A DNA stretch of 64,000 bases, taken from contig NZ_JAJGBN010000007.1 of NCBI RefSeq assembly GCF_020782875.1, forward strand, positions 124,001 to 188,000, written 5' to 3'. The notes under the pieces were generated by a model. That model was given only the letters and a program-made list of their open reading frames with translations, ran no database searches and was not told where the DNA came from. Within the stretch, counting starts at the first letter, position 1. The number at the start of each line of letters is the position of its first letter. Origin of the DNA: Allomuricauda sp. M10. Its GTDB lineage: Bacteria; Bacteroidota; Bacteroidia; Flavobacteriales; Flavobacteriaceae. Below are positions 36,715-45,205 of this stretch, in pieces. A program made the translations under genes and the position numbers.

Positions 36715-38085
36715 ATGAACAAACTTAAGATTCAGTTTTTAGGAGGAGCCGGAACCGTCACGGGATCAAAGTTTCATTTGGAAACGGATGAGATCAACAT
36801 CTTGGTAGACTGTGGCATGTTTCAGGGATTAAAGGAACTCAGGTTGCAAAATTGGGAACCCTTGCCCATTCAGGTTTCCAATATCCATGTGGTTTTGTTG
36901 ACCCACGGACATTTGGATCATTGTGGGTACTTGCCCTTGTTGGTTAAACAGGGTTTTAATGGAAAGATTTTGGGAACGGCTCCCAGTTTGGAAATTGCCA
37001 GGATCATTTTGGAAGACAGCGCCAAAATCCATGAAGAAGAAGCCGAAAGGGCAAACCAAGAAGGATATAGCAAGCATCATCCGGCACTTCCTCTTTATAC
37101 CCAGGATGATGTGGTTGCAGCACTCGACCTTTTTGAAAGTATCGAGGAGGGGGAAGACATCTCCCTGTCTGAAAACTGCCAGGCCTGCTTTAAGTATAAT
37201 GGTCATATCATCGGTTCCACTTTTATCGAATTGCACCTTTTTGGGAAGCTTTTTGTTTTTTCAGGGGATGTGGGAAGAATGCATGATGACCTGCTCAATC
37301 TGCCCAAACAACCTCAATGGGCCGACTATCTTTTTGTGGAAAGCACCTATGGCGATAGGTTACACCCCAAGGAAGATGTCGCAGAAATACTCACCGAACT
37401 GATTGATAGAACTATAAAGGAACGGGGTACTTTGATCATTCCATCCTTTGCTGTGGAACGGTTACAATCCCTCATGTACCAGTTATGGAAATTATATAGC
37501 AAAAACCTGATTCCCAATATTCCCATTTTTGTGGACAGTCCCATGGGTACCAATGTGTTGGGGGTTTTCGAACACTATCCAAATTGGCACAAGCTCTCGG
37601 AGGAAGAATACAATAATATGTGCAACCATATCAATTTGGTCAGTTCGTATCGGGAGACTTGGGAAACTATTGATGATCCTAGACCAAAGATTGTAATTGC
37701 AGGTAGTGGGATGGTTACAGGAGGTAGGGTTTTGACCTATATCAAGCAATTGGCAGATAAAAAATCGACCTCCATTCTTTTGGTTGGTTATCAGGCCGAA
37801 GAAACCCGTGGCCGAAAATTGTTAGATGGTGCCACTGAACTTAAAATGTTCGGAAAGTATGTGGATATAAACGCCAAGATCGTGCATTTGGAAAGTCTTT
37901 CTGCCCATGCCGATCAAGGAGAACTGTTGACATGGATGGGCTCCATAAAAAATATTCCGGAAAAGGTTTTCTTGATCCATGGCGAAAATACCGCAATGGA
38001 AACGTATCAAATAAAAATACAGGAAAGGTTCGGGTGGAATTGCCATATTCCCAAACTACATGAAGTGGTGGAACTGTGGCTGTGA
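36715..38085 (+). CDS. Metallo-beta-lactamase/beta-CASP nuclease
   Basis: 456 residues. The MBL domain has THGHLDHCG (H64, H66, D68, H69), and the beta-CASP insertion (about 210-370) includes FVESTYGDR, IPSFAVERLQSLMYQLW and VIAGSGMVTGGRVLTYI; the closing HADQGELL and LIHGEN motifs are typical. This is the CPSF-73/YSH1-like RNA-processing family of bacteria, distinct from RNase J. It is probably an RNA endo- or exonuclease. It forms an operon with the ATP-cone nuclease-like protein and is convergent with upp. RNA turnover fits a stress locus, but that is inference. Confidence 0.9.
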   Translation: MNKLKIQFLGGAGTVTGSKFHLETDEINILVDCGMFQGLKELRLQNWEPLPIQVSNIHVVLLTHGHLDHCGYLPLLVKQGFNGKILGTAPSLEIARIILEDSAKIHEEEAERANQEGYSKHHPALPLYTQDDVVAALDLFESIEEGEDISLSENCQACFKYNGHIIGSTFIELHLFGKLFVFSGDVGRMHDDLLNLPKQPQWADYLFVESTYGDRLHPKEDVAEILTELIDRTIKERGTLIIPSFAVERLQSLMYQLWKLYSKNLIPNIPIFVDSPMGTNVLGVFEHYPNWHKLSEEEYNNMCNHINLVSSYRETWETIDDPRPKIVIAGSGMVTGGRVLTYIKQLADKKSTSILLVGYQAEETRGRKLLDGATELKMFGKYVDINAKIVHLESLSAHADQGELLTWMGSIKNIPEKVFLIHGENTAMETYQIKIQERFGWNCHIPKLHEVVELWL

Positions 38086-38086
38086 A

Positions 38087-38740
38087 TTACAATTTTACCC
38101 CATAACTCAAGTCCCCGGCATCACCTAGTCCTGGAATGATGTATCCCTTGCTGGATAAAGTTTCGTCCACAGCAGCGATCCATAATTGGGTATCCCTAGG
38201 GAAAACTTCTTCCACCTTGGAAACCCCCATTTTAGATCCGATTACTGAAATAATGTGGATTTGTTTTGGCGTACCATGCTGCTTCAATGCATTCAACACA
38301 TTTTCCAGAGTTTTGCCAGTGGCCAACATGGGGTCGGTAAGGATCAAAATCTTCCCATCTAAGGAAGGGGCGGCAAAATATTTTACGATGACCTCAAACT
38401 CATCTCCATCATTTGGGTGATGGCGATAGGCAGAGATAAAGGCATTTTCAGCACCATCAAAAAAGTTCAAAAGGCCATTGTGTAGCGGCAGACCAGCCCT
38501 CAAAACCGAGCAAAGTACCAATTGGTCCGAACAGAGATAGGTCTTTTTCTTTCCCAATGGTGTGGTGATTTCAGCTTCCCCATAATCCAAAGATTGACTC
38601 ACCTCATAGGCAAGAACCTCGCCAATCCGTTCAATGTTCCTTCTAAAGCGCATGGAATCCTTTTGAATATTTACATCGCGCATTTCTGCCAAAAAGGTAT
38701 TTAAAACGGAATTGGTCTGATCGAACTGGTGTACTATCAT
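38087..38740 (-). CDS. upp: Uracil phosphoribosyltransferase
   Basis: 217 residues. Makes UMP from uracil and PRPP in pyrimidine salvage. The PRPP loop is ILTDPMLATGKTLENV, and the uracil-binding C-terminal block is KGYIIPGLGDAGDLSYG, both family-typical. Single gene, convergent with the beta-CASP nuclease gene with one base between stops. It breaks the run of stress genes and shows no box of the CRP/FNR type. Confidence 0.95.
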   Translation of the reverse strand: MIVHQFDQTNSVLNTFLAEMRDVNIQKDSMRFRRNIERIGEVLAYEVSQSLDYGEAEITTPLGKKKTYLCSDQLVLCSVLRAGLPLHNGLLNFFDGAENAFISAYRHHPNDGDEFEVIVKYFAAPSLDGKILILTDPMLATGKTLENVLNALKQHGTPKQIHIISVIGSKMGVSKVEEVFPRDTQLWIAAVDETLSSKGYIIPGLGDAGDLSYGVKL

Positions 38741-38879
38741 CAGTTAAAACTTTGGTGGTTGGATTTTCTGCTTTATGTAAAAATAGGGAGAAACTTTGGA
38801 AGGGGGATATGGGTTTTCCTGATATCGATCATTGTGAACATTCCCCAACTTTTTCTTATTTTGAAGAGTGATTTTCAAT

Positions 38880-38900
38880 TGATGAAGTTTAGGTTCATCA
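38880..38900. promoter_or_regulatory. Inverted repeat before the CbpA gene
   Basis: TGATGAA-N7-TTCATCA, perfect 7-base arms, 34 bases before the chaperone start. A weak -7-like TAGGTTCA lies inside it (38890-38897), so a bound protein would block or shape initiation. It is not the CIRCE element and not the TGA-N6-TCA box of the neighbouring genes. Confidence 0.45.
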
Positions 38901-38934
38901 TAGGAGAGAGCAATCAGTGAATACAATTTCAACT

Positions 38935-39843
38935 ATGGATTTTATTGACTATTATAAGGTTTTGGGGGTTGATAAAAGCGCAAGCACCGAAGACATTAAA
39001 AGGGCGTATCGGAAGCTGGCCCGAAAATATCATCCCGATTTGAATCCGAATGACAAGGATGCCGAACTGAACTTTAAAAAAGTGAACGAGGCCAATGAAG
39101 TACTGTCGGATCCTGATAAAAGGAAAAAATACGACCAGTACGGAAAGGATTGGCAACATGCCGAAGAATTTGAAAAGGCAAAACGTTCCAGGGCGCAGCG
39201 GCCGCAAGGCGATTATTCAGGATATACTTATTCCCACTCTGAAGGTTCCGCACAGGATTTTTCCGATTTTTTCGAATCTATGTTCGGAGGTGCTACTGGC
39301 TTTGGTAATCGGGGACAAAAAGTACGCTACAGAGGTCAGGATTACCATGCAGAACTGCATTTATCTCTCATGGACGTGTACACTACCCAAAAACAGACCC
39401 TCACCGTAAATGGCAAGAACATTCGGTTGAGCATCCCAGCGGGAATCGAAGATGGACAGACCATCAAAATCAATGGGCATGGTGGACCTGGCATTGAAGG
39501 TGGTCCGGCTGGCGACCTTTATATCACCTTTTCCATTACCAACAATACCGATTTTAAAAGAGATGGGGCCGACCTCTACAAAAATGTCCAGATTCCTTTG
39601 GTAAAAGCGGTGCTAGGTGGTGAAATAGTAGTAGAAACCTTAACGGGAAAAGTAAAATTAAAGGTAGCCCCCGGCACGGATAACGGAACCAAGGTCAAAC
39701 TAAAGGGAAAAGGTTTCCCAAAATATAAGAAGGAAGGTCAGTTCGGGGATTTGATCTTGACCTACTCCGTAAACGTTCCTAAAAACCTTACTCCAGAACA
39801 GCGTTCACTGTTCGAAGCTCTTGAAAAAACCAACCTAACCTAA
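38935..39843 (+). CDS. cbpA: CbpA-type J-domain co-chaperone
   Basis: 302 residues from the ATG at 38935. J domain (1-70) with the HPD motif in [12 protein letters not shown], a Gly/Phe-containing linker with [13 protein letters not shown], no zinc-finger region, and two C-terminal beta-barrel substrate-binding domains (about 125-295). Lack of the zinc finger makes it a DnaJ class II (CbpA) protein that delivers clients to DnaK. The next gene is its modulator cbpM, 4 bases on. It stands in a stress-protein neighbourhood. Confidence 0.93.
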   Translation: MDFIDYYKVLGVDKSASTEDIKRAYRKLARKYHPDLNPNDKDAELNFKKVNEANEVLSDPDKRKKYDQYGKDWQHAEEFEKAKRSRAQRPQGDYSGYTYSHSEGSAQDFSDFFESMFGGATGFGNRGQKVRYRGQDYHAELHLSLMDVYTTQKQTLTVNGKNIRLSIPAGIEDGQTIKINGHGGPGIEGGPAGDLYITFSITNNTDFKRDGADLYKNVQIPLVKAVLGGEIVVETLTGKVKLKVAPGTDNGTKVKLKGKGFPKYKKEGQFGDLILTYSVNVPKNLTPEQRSLFEALEKTNLT

Positions 39844-39847
39844 AAAA

Positions 39848-40138
39848 ATGGCACAAGAAAATTATATATCGATAAAGACATTTTGTGAACATCATGGGGT
39901 TCAGGAATCCTTTGTTTTCTCTATGCAGGAGTTCGAACTTTTAAGGGTTGACCATGTTGAAGAGGAGGCTTTCATCCCCATGGAAGAATTGCCCATCCTT
40001 GAGAAAATGGTACGGTTGCATCGAGAACTGGACATAAACCCTGAAGGTATTCAGGCGGTGTACCATTTATTGGAGCAGGTGCAAAATCTACAACAAGAAG
40101 TTGCCTCCCTTCGCAAAAAATTAGATAGGCTGGGATGA
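39848..40138 (+). CDS. cbpM: CbpM-like chaperone modulator (MerR-type HTH)
   Basis: 96 residues: an N-terminal MerR-like helix-turn-helix (ISIKTFCEHHGV...) and a C-terminal coiled coil (about 60-96, LLEQVQNLQQEVASLRKKLDRLG). CbpM binds the J domain of CbpA and restrains it. The pairing directly after cbpA is the normal arrangement. DNA binding is not expected despite the MerR-like fold. Confidence 0.88.
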   Translation: MAQENYISIKTFCEHHGVQESFVFSMQEFELLRVDHVEEEAFIPMEELPILEKMVRLHRELDINPEGIQAVYHLLEQVQNLQQEVASLRKKLDRLG

Positions 40139-40158
40139 GTTCTCCCTTCGTTCAGGAT

Positions 40159-40172
40159 ATGACCTAAGTCAT
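40159..40172 (+). promoter_or_regulatory. CRP/FNR-type box B (ATGAC-N4-GTCAT)
   Basis: ATGACCTAAGTCAT; one more matching base on each side gives arms of six. After exactly 22 bases comes TACTTTTA (40195-40202), a TAnnTTTG-like -7 element. Lies upstream of the first universal stress protein gene (40304), leaving a leader of about 100 bases. Confidence 0.7.
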
Positions 40173-40303
40173 AGGATTGTGGTCACATGGTTTCTACTTT
40201 TAAGTTAAAATCCAAACAAATGGAAACTATCACAGGAATAGGGGTTTTGGGTTTTGGATTCTTCGTTCAAGAACAAAATCCTGTGGCGATAACTTCAGAT
40301 ATC

Positions 40304-41125
40304 ATGAAAAAAATTCTAGTACCCATCGATTTTTCCGAGTATTCGGAATATGCCCTTGAGGTGGCTGCGCAGATGGCCAAAAGCAATGAATCAGGGATTG
40401 TATTGTTGCACATGATCGGCATGTCCGAGTCCGTATTGGACAACTCTGAAATTGCCGAGGAGCAAGAGGCCAAGTACTATTTAAAATTGGCCAAGAAAAA
40501 ACTCAAAGACTTTACCAAAAAAGAGTATCTCCAAGAAATCCCTGTTGAGGTCATCATTCAAAACTACAAGGATTTTAAGGAAGTGAACCAAGTTGCTAAA
40601 GAGCAAAATTGCGATTTGGTGGTCATGGGGTCCCATGGCACAAGTGGTTTGTCCGATCTTTTTGTGGGGTCCAATACCGAAAAGGTGATCCGTACTTCGG
40701 AGGTTCCTGTTTTGGTTATCAAACATCGCTACTTGAATTTTAAGGTGAAGAAAATGGTCTTTGCTTCCGATTTGGAAAATGAAAGCATCGCGGCCTTTAA
40801 AAAAGCATCAGCATTTGCGAATCTGCTATCGGCATCCATCGAAATAGTGTATATCAATGATGCCGGTGCCAATTTTATGGGAGTTGATGATGTGAGGAAA
40901 AAAGTGGCCAACTATAAAAAAGAGTTGGACCAATCCGTGGAGGTGCGTTTTCACAACTATCACACCGTGGAAGGTGGGTTGTTCAACTATTGTTTGATGA
41001 ACGACGTAGATCTTTTGGTGATTCCTACCCACGGACGAAAAGGTTTTGCCCATTTTTTGGTGGGTAGCTTGGCAGAAAATGTTTCCAATCACGCCAAATT
41101 ACCGGTGATGACCATCAAACTATGA
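40304..41125 (+). CDS. Tandem universal stress protein (Usp 1)
   Basis: 273 residues from the ATG at 40304, where homology starts (MKKILVPIDFSEYSEYALEVA); longer in-frame starts upstream overlap the promoter. Two Usp domains. The first has the full ATP-binding pattern G-x2-G-x9-G-S (GSHGTSGLSDLFVGS); the second has it with the first Gly replaced by Pro (PTHGRKGFAHFLVGS). This is the most intact of the five Usp proteins of the locus. Likely ATP-binding, cytoplasmic. Convergent with the TerB-like gene, with no base between the stops. Confidence 0.92.
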   Translation: MKKILVPIDFSEYSEYALEVAAQMAKSNESGIVLLHMIGMSESVLDNSEIAEEQEAKYYLKLAKKKLKDFTKKEYLQEIPVEVIIQNYKDFKEVNQVAKEQNCDLVVMGSHGTSGLSDLFVGSNTEKVIRTSEVPVLVIKHRYLNFKVKKMVFASDLENESIAAFKKASAFANLLSASIEIVYINDAGANFMGVDDVRKKVANYKKELDQSVEVRFHNYHTVEGGLFNYCLMNDVDLLVIPTHGRKGFAHFLVGSLAENVSNHAKLPVMTIKL

Positions 41126-41530
41126 TCATTTTCTGAACAATAGCTCCAACCTGCCCAATTGGATCAATTCAGCTTTGTTGCTTCCTGCGAACGAGGAGGC
41201 AATTGCCCTGGCTGTGGACATGGTCAGTTGTTTGATCTTCGGGGTAAACAATGGTTTGTTTTCCATATAGAACTGTTCAAACTCTTCATAGATATCGTCA
41301 GCCTCTTTTCCATATTCCAGGAGCCAATCAAAAACGGCCTCAATTTGGAAAGCGGCATCCGTGCCATATTCATCTTCAACCGTATCCACATCCAACCAAT
41401 GGTCATGGACCACTTCGTTCAATTTTTCCAATTCCTTCACATGAATGCTATGATCGGCCATGGCTACGGCATAAAAAAGTTTGCCTAAATTTTGGTATAG
41501 CTCATTCCCCAATTTCTTACTTGTTTCCAT
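41126..41530 (-). CDS. TerB-like protein
   Basis: 134 residues from the Met at 41530, all-helical, with the TerB-type pattern LFYAVAMADHSIHVKELEKLNEVV near the N-terminus (acidic residue after AMAD). TerB-like domains are metal-binding, membrane-associated modules linked to stress and tellurite resistance; the molecular role here is unknown. Divergent from the PAS kinase gene with 88 bases between, and a CRP/FNR-type box (41584-41597) lies in that gap. Confidence 0.65.
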   Translation of the reverse strand: METSKKLGNELYQNLGKLFYAVAMADHSIHVKELEKLNEVVHDHWLDVDTVEDEYGTDAAFQIEAVFDWLLEYGKEADDIYEEFEQFYMENKPLFTPKIKQLTMSTARAIASSFAGSNKAELIQLGRLELLFRK

Positions 41531-41583
41531 CATTTTATTAGTTTTTAGTGCTTGTTTAATAAATATAGGCAAGCAAAAAATTC

Positions 41584-41597
41584 TTGACCATGATCAA
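41584..41597. promoter_or_regulatory. CRP/FNR-type box C (TTGAC-N4-ATCAA)
   Basis: TTGACCATGATCAA lies between the divergent TerB-like and kinase genes. Toward the kinase, TACTTTTA (41604-41611) starts only 6 bases after the box, so binding would overlap the promoter and could repress the kinase/regulator operon. Toward the TerB-like gene no -7 element stands at 22 bases. Confidence 0.6.
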
Positions 41598-41618
41598 AAT
41601 CAGTACTTTTAAGCTGAC

Positions 41619-43148
41619 ATGGAACTACTTGAAAAATACGATGTTTTGAAAGTGATTTCGGAAGTGATTGCCGAAGGCGTGGTCATTGTGGATCAAGCTC
41701 ACCAGATTGTATCGTGCAATACCGCGGCCAATAAAATGTTTGGGTACTATGATCAGGACTTGGTAGGTAGGCCCCTTGATGTTTTGATATTGGAGGGTTT
41801 ACGGGCAAGGCATCGGCATGAGGTCAAGGAATTTATGAAGAAGGGGATAGCCAGAACAATGGGGCCAGGTCTGGAACTTTTCGGAATGCGAAAGAACGGA
41901 CAACGCTTCCCTTTGGAAATAAGTCTGAATCCGTTCAAACTTGGAGGTGATAAATATGTAATGGCCCTAGTGGTGGATATTACCGAGCGAAAAAAAGCGG
42001 AACAGACCATTGACTATTGGTTCCAGATTTTTGATGAATCCCTCAATGAAATATATGTTTTTGATGCGGAGACCTTCATTTTCATCAACGTAAACCGAGG
42101 GGCACAGCTTAATTTGGGGTATGACTTGGAAGAACTCAACAGATTATCGGTGCTGGACATCAAACCCAAGTTGTCCAATGAGGTGATGAAGCGATTGGTA
42201 GCGCCGTTGATCAGTGGTAAAAGGGAGAAAGTAAACTTCGAGACCGTCCACAAGCGAAAAGACGGTAGCCTTTATCCCGTAGAGGTACATCTTCAATTAT
42301 CCCACATAGGCAAACGCAAGGTCTGCGTGGCCATTGTTTTGGATATTACGGAACGAAAGAACTATACCCAACAATTGGAGAATACGGTTGAAGAACGTAC
42401 CCAGCAACTTAGGGAAGCCTTGATGGCAGAAAAAAAGCTGAACGAACTAAAGACCAAGTTTTTGTCCTTGGTCTCCCATGAGTTCAAGACCCCTTTGACC
42501 AGTATTTTGACCTCTACCTCACTATTGTCAAAATATACTGAAACCGACCAACAGGACAAAAGGGACAAGCACATCAACACTATCAAGTATAAGGTAAGGC
42601 ATTTGGATAACATCCTCACCGATTTTCTTTCTATTGAGCGGTTGGACACAGGTAAGGTAAATTACAATATCACCAACTTCCCGCTGAGCAAGTTGGTCAA
42701 TGAGGTCATTTATGATTCCAACACCCTTTTAAAAGAAGGTCAACATATCCTATATCCTTTGGATATTGATGGCATCAATATCGAATTTGATGAGAAGATA
42801 ATGGCCCTGTCACTTTCCAATTTGGTGCACAATGCCATAAAATATAGCCCCGAGGATACCGAAATAGAACTCAGGGCAACACGGATAGGCACTATATTAC
42901 GGATTGATATTATTGATCAAGGACTTGGTGTTCCCATTGAGGAACAACCTTTTATTTTTGATAGGTATTTTAGAGCCAGTAACGTACTCACTGTTCAGGG
43001 TACAGGGATTGGGTTGAACATAGTACGCCAGCATATGCACAACCTTGGGGCCAATATCACTTTTACAAGTGAGTTGGGCAAGGGCTCCACATTTACACTG
43101 CACATACCCATTAACAACAAGGAAAATGAAAAAAGTGCTTCTGGTTGA
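41619..43148 (+). CDS. Soluble PAS-PAS histidine kinase
   Basis: 509 residues with no membrane helix or signal peptide, so a cytoplasmic sensor. PAS 1 (about 10-130) resembles FixL-type domains: H65-x16-G with R79 and the block ELFGMRKNGQRFPLEISL. PAS 2 covers about 135-255. A coiled coil leads to HisKA (H287 in LVSHEFKTP) and HATPase_c (NLVHNAIKYSP, GLGVP, GTGIGLNIVRQH). Its C-terminus overlaps the receiver-CRP gene by 23 bases, so the two form one signalling unit. The signal may be oxygen or redox, by inference from the PAS similarity and the FNR-type boxes. Confidence 0.92.
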   Translation: MELLEKYDVLKVISEVIAEGVVIVDQAHQIVSCNTAANKMFGYYDQDLVGRPLDVLILEGLRARHRHEVKEFMKKGIARTMGPGLELFGMRKNGQRFPLEISLNPFKLGGDKYVMALVVDITERKKAEQTIDYWFQIFDESLNEIYVFDAETFIFINVNRGAQLNLGYDLEELNRLSVLDIKPKLSNEVMKRLVAPLISGKREKVNFETVHKRKDGSLYPVEVHLQLSHIGKRKVCVAIVLDITERKNYTQQLENTVEERTQQLREALMAEKKLNELKTKFLSLVSHEFKTPLTSILTSTSLLSKYTETDQQDKRDKHINTIKYKVRHLDNILTDFLSIERLDTGKVNYNITNFPLSKLVNEVIYDSNTLLKEGQHILYPLDIDGINIEFDEKIMALSLSNLVHNAIKYSPEDTEIELRATRIGTILRIDIIDQGLGVPIEEQPFIFDRYFRASNVLTVQGTGIGLNIVRQHMHNLGANITFTSELGKGSTFTLHIPINNKENEKSASG

Positions 43149-44175
43149 GGATGATACCTCATTACGCGAAAATGTAGAAGAATTGTTGGGACTTTCAGGA
43201 TTTCGGGTCTTTGCGGCCTCCAACGGAAAGTTGGCTGTGGAACTGGCCAAAAAAGAACGACCCGATATAGTCCTTTGTGATATCATGATGCCCGAAATGG
43301 ACGGTTATGAGGTACTGGAGCAAATGGCATCCTGTGACCAGACCCGACATATTCCTTTCATTTTTGTATCGGCTAAAACCGAACGTTCAGAAGTACGCAA
43401 AGGCATGGATCTGGGTGCGGATGATTACCTGACCAAACCTTTTGAAGAGGAGGAACTTTTGGGAGCTATTTATTCCCGTTTAGAAAAAGCCGAGCATTTG
43501 GAGAGTTCCTTTTTGGAACGTATTAGGCCCCATAAAGAGGAAGATGATATACGATCCCTCAACGAACTGAAGAATTTTTTTGACGACCATGGACAATTGT
43601 TCACCTACAAAAAGGATGAAACCATTTATACCATAGGAGATCATTCCAATATGGTGTACCTGATTTTAAAGGGAGTGGTGAAAAGTTGTGGACTTGATGA
43701 AGAAGGTAAGGAACTTATTACTTCGGTATACTCGGAGGACGATTTTCTTGGATTCACCTCGCTCACCGATAACCTTCCTTACCAAGAATATGCCGTGGCC
43801 ATCGAAGATGTGGAATTGGCGGGAATCCACAAGGAAAAGGTAAAATCCATCCTTGAAGAAAACAAACACATTTCCTTGGAACTGATGGATGTCATTGCAG
43901 AAGATCTGGTGCAGATAAAAAAGCAGTTGTTGCAAATGGCCTATAGTTCTGTACGAAAGAAGACGGCCCAAACCCTATTGATGTATTCAAAGGCCATGAA
44001 CAGGGGCAAGAACAATCCCTTAAAAATTGCCCGTAGCGATTTGGCAGGCGTGGCGGGCATTGCCACGGAAAGCTTGATCAGAACCTTGTCCGATTTTAAG
44101 AACGAGGGACTCATCGCCATAGAAAACAGAAATATTGTGGTGTTGGACAAAGAAGCGTTGGAGCGGGTGAACTAA
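43126..44175 (+). CDS. Receiver-CRP/FNR fusion response regulator
   Basis: 349 residues, starting inside the end of the kinase gene. Receiver domain 1-120 (D52 in IVLCDIMMPEMDG, K104 in YLTKPF), then a cNMP-binding-like domain (about 145-255) and a CRP-type helix-turn-helix (about 285-345). The recognition helix ATESLIRTLSDF keeps the Glu and Arg that read TGA in CRP and FNR, but has Ile where FNR has Ser. No N-terminal cysteine cluster is present, so it is not a direct Fe-S oxygen sensor; phosphorylation should control it. Eight TGA-N6-TCA boxes in the surrounding locus are its likely sites. Confidence 0.92.
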   Translation: MKKVLLVEDDTSLRENVEELLGLSGFRVFAASNGKLAVELAKKERPDIVLCDIMMPEMDGYEVLEQMASCDQTRHIPFIFVSAKTERSEVRKGMDLGADDYLTKPFEEEELLGAIYSRLEKAEHLESSFLERIRPHKEEDDIRSLNELKNFFDDHGQLFTYKKDETIYTIGDHSNMVYLILKGVVKSCGLDEEGKELITSVYSEDDFLGFTSLTDNLPYQEYAVAIEDVELAGIHKEKVKSILEENKHISLELMDVIAEDLVQIKKQLLQMAYSSVRKKTAQTLLMYSKAMNRGKNNPLKIARSDLAGVAGIATESLIRTLSDFKNEGLIAIENRNIVVLDKEALERVN

Positions 44176-44200
44176 TATTGGGAGTCTGTGGAAATTGGGC

Positions 44201-44214
44201 ATGATATTTATCAT
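44201..44214 (+). promoter_or_regulatory. CRP/FNR-type box D (ATGAT-N4-ATCAT)
   Basis: ATGATATTTATCAT begins 26 bases after the regulator stop. After exactly 22 bases comes AAACTTTG (44237-44244), 7 of 8 to TAnnTTTG, and the Usp start codon is 19 bases further. Confidence 0.72.
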
Positions 44215-44263
44215 TCCATTTGTTTAAGGGAATGTTAAACTTTGGGCCTTATTCAGAAGCCCG

Positions 44264-45100
44264 ATGAAGAATATTTTGATCCCGACGGATTTTTCTGAAA
44301 ACTCCACCAACGCGTTAAAATATGCCCAGATGTTGTTCGGTTCCTTGGAGTGCAACTTTTATTTGCTCTATGTGGGTTCGGTTTTGGATTCCAATGTTGA
44401 AGATGGAACAGTAGATGAGACCAAAGGCACATTTCCTTTGACTTCCAAGCAAAAATTGATGGAATTGGTGGAGTATATCCGAAAACAAAACAATGACCCT
44501 GACCATTCCTTTTACTCCCTACATGAAAATGGTTTTTTTGTTCCTACGATCAAAAAACATGTGGAAGGTCAACACATCGACCTTATTGTGATGGGTACCA
44601 AAGGAGTGTCGGGTATTCAAGAGAAAGTGGTGGGCAGCAATGCTGGCGATGTGGTGACCAAGGTACAATGCAATACTTTGGTGGTGCCTAATAATGTGGA
44701 GTTTTCAAAACCCATTGAAATTGCTTTTCCCACAGATTATAATATTTTCTATTCCCATGAAATATTGCGCTCCATGGCCGAAATGTTGGACTTGGGCGAC
44801 GGGAATTTTAGGATCATGAATGTGATGAAAGACCATGACTCCCTAAATCCTGAACAAACCACAAATAAGGATTACCTCCTCGATTTTATGGAAGAATCCT
44901 TTCCTGGGCGGTACAGTACGCACACCATAACCAACAAAAGTGTAAAGTCCGCTATTCAATGTTTTGTTGAAAGCAGGGATATCGATATGATGTTCATGGT
45001 GGCCAAAAACCTGAACTTTATTCAATTGATATTGTTCGATTCCCTTGTGGAACAGATCAGTTTTCATACCAAGGTACCTTTCTACGTCATACACCAATAA
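44264..45100 (+). CDS. Universal stress protein (Usp 2)
   Basis: 278 residues, opening MKNILIPTDFSENSTNALKYA. The first Usp domain has an intact ATP-binding pattern (GTKGVSGIQEKVVGS); the second half keeps the fold but has lost the glycines (MVAKNLNFIQLILFDSLVEQ), so only one nucleotide site is expected. Cytoplasmic. Single transcription unit with its own CRP/FNR-type box and -7 element, directly downstream of the presumed regulator gene. Confidence 0.9.
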   Translation: MKNILIPTDFSENSTNALKYAQMLFGSLECNFYLLYVGSVLDSNVEDGTVDETKGTFPLTSKQKLMELVEYIRKQNNDPDHSFYSLHENGFFVPTIKKHVEGQHIDLIVMGTKGVSGIQEKVVGSNAGDVVTKVQCNTLVVPNNVEFSKPIEIAFPTDYNIFYSHEILRSMAEMLDLGDGNFRIMNVMKDHDSLNPEQTTNKDYLLDFMEESFPGRYSTHTITNKSVKSAIQCFVESRDIDMMFMVAKNLNFIQLILFDSLVEQISFHTKVPFYVIHQ

Positions 45101-45130
45101 GGCGATTTAAAATAGCGACCTTTTGTTAAG

Positions 45131-45144
45131 GTGATGGAAATCAT
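45131..45144 (+). promoter_or_regulatory. CRP/FNR-type box E (GTGAT-N4-ATCAT)
   Basis: GTGATGGAAATCAT, then exactly 22 bases, then TAGCTTTA (45167-45174). The Usp start codon lies 31 bases after the -7 element. The -7 octamer is identical to that after box F. Confidence 0.74.
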
Positions 45145-45205
45145 AGAATTTGAATCCATGAGTAGCTAGCTTTATGGTATTGTAGGATATGTAAACACTT
45201 GAGCT

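Noticed and set aside
38729..38920. Open frame of 63 codons with a hydrophobic centre between upp and cbpA
   Set aside because: It overlaps the start of upp and the inverted repeat before cbpA, has no promoter or family resemblance, and its composition fits non-coding DNA.
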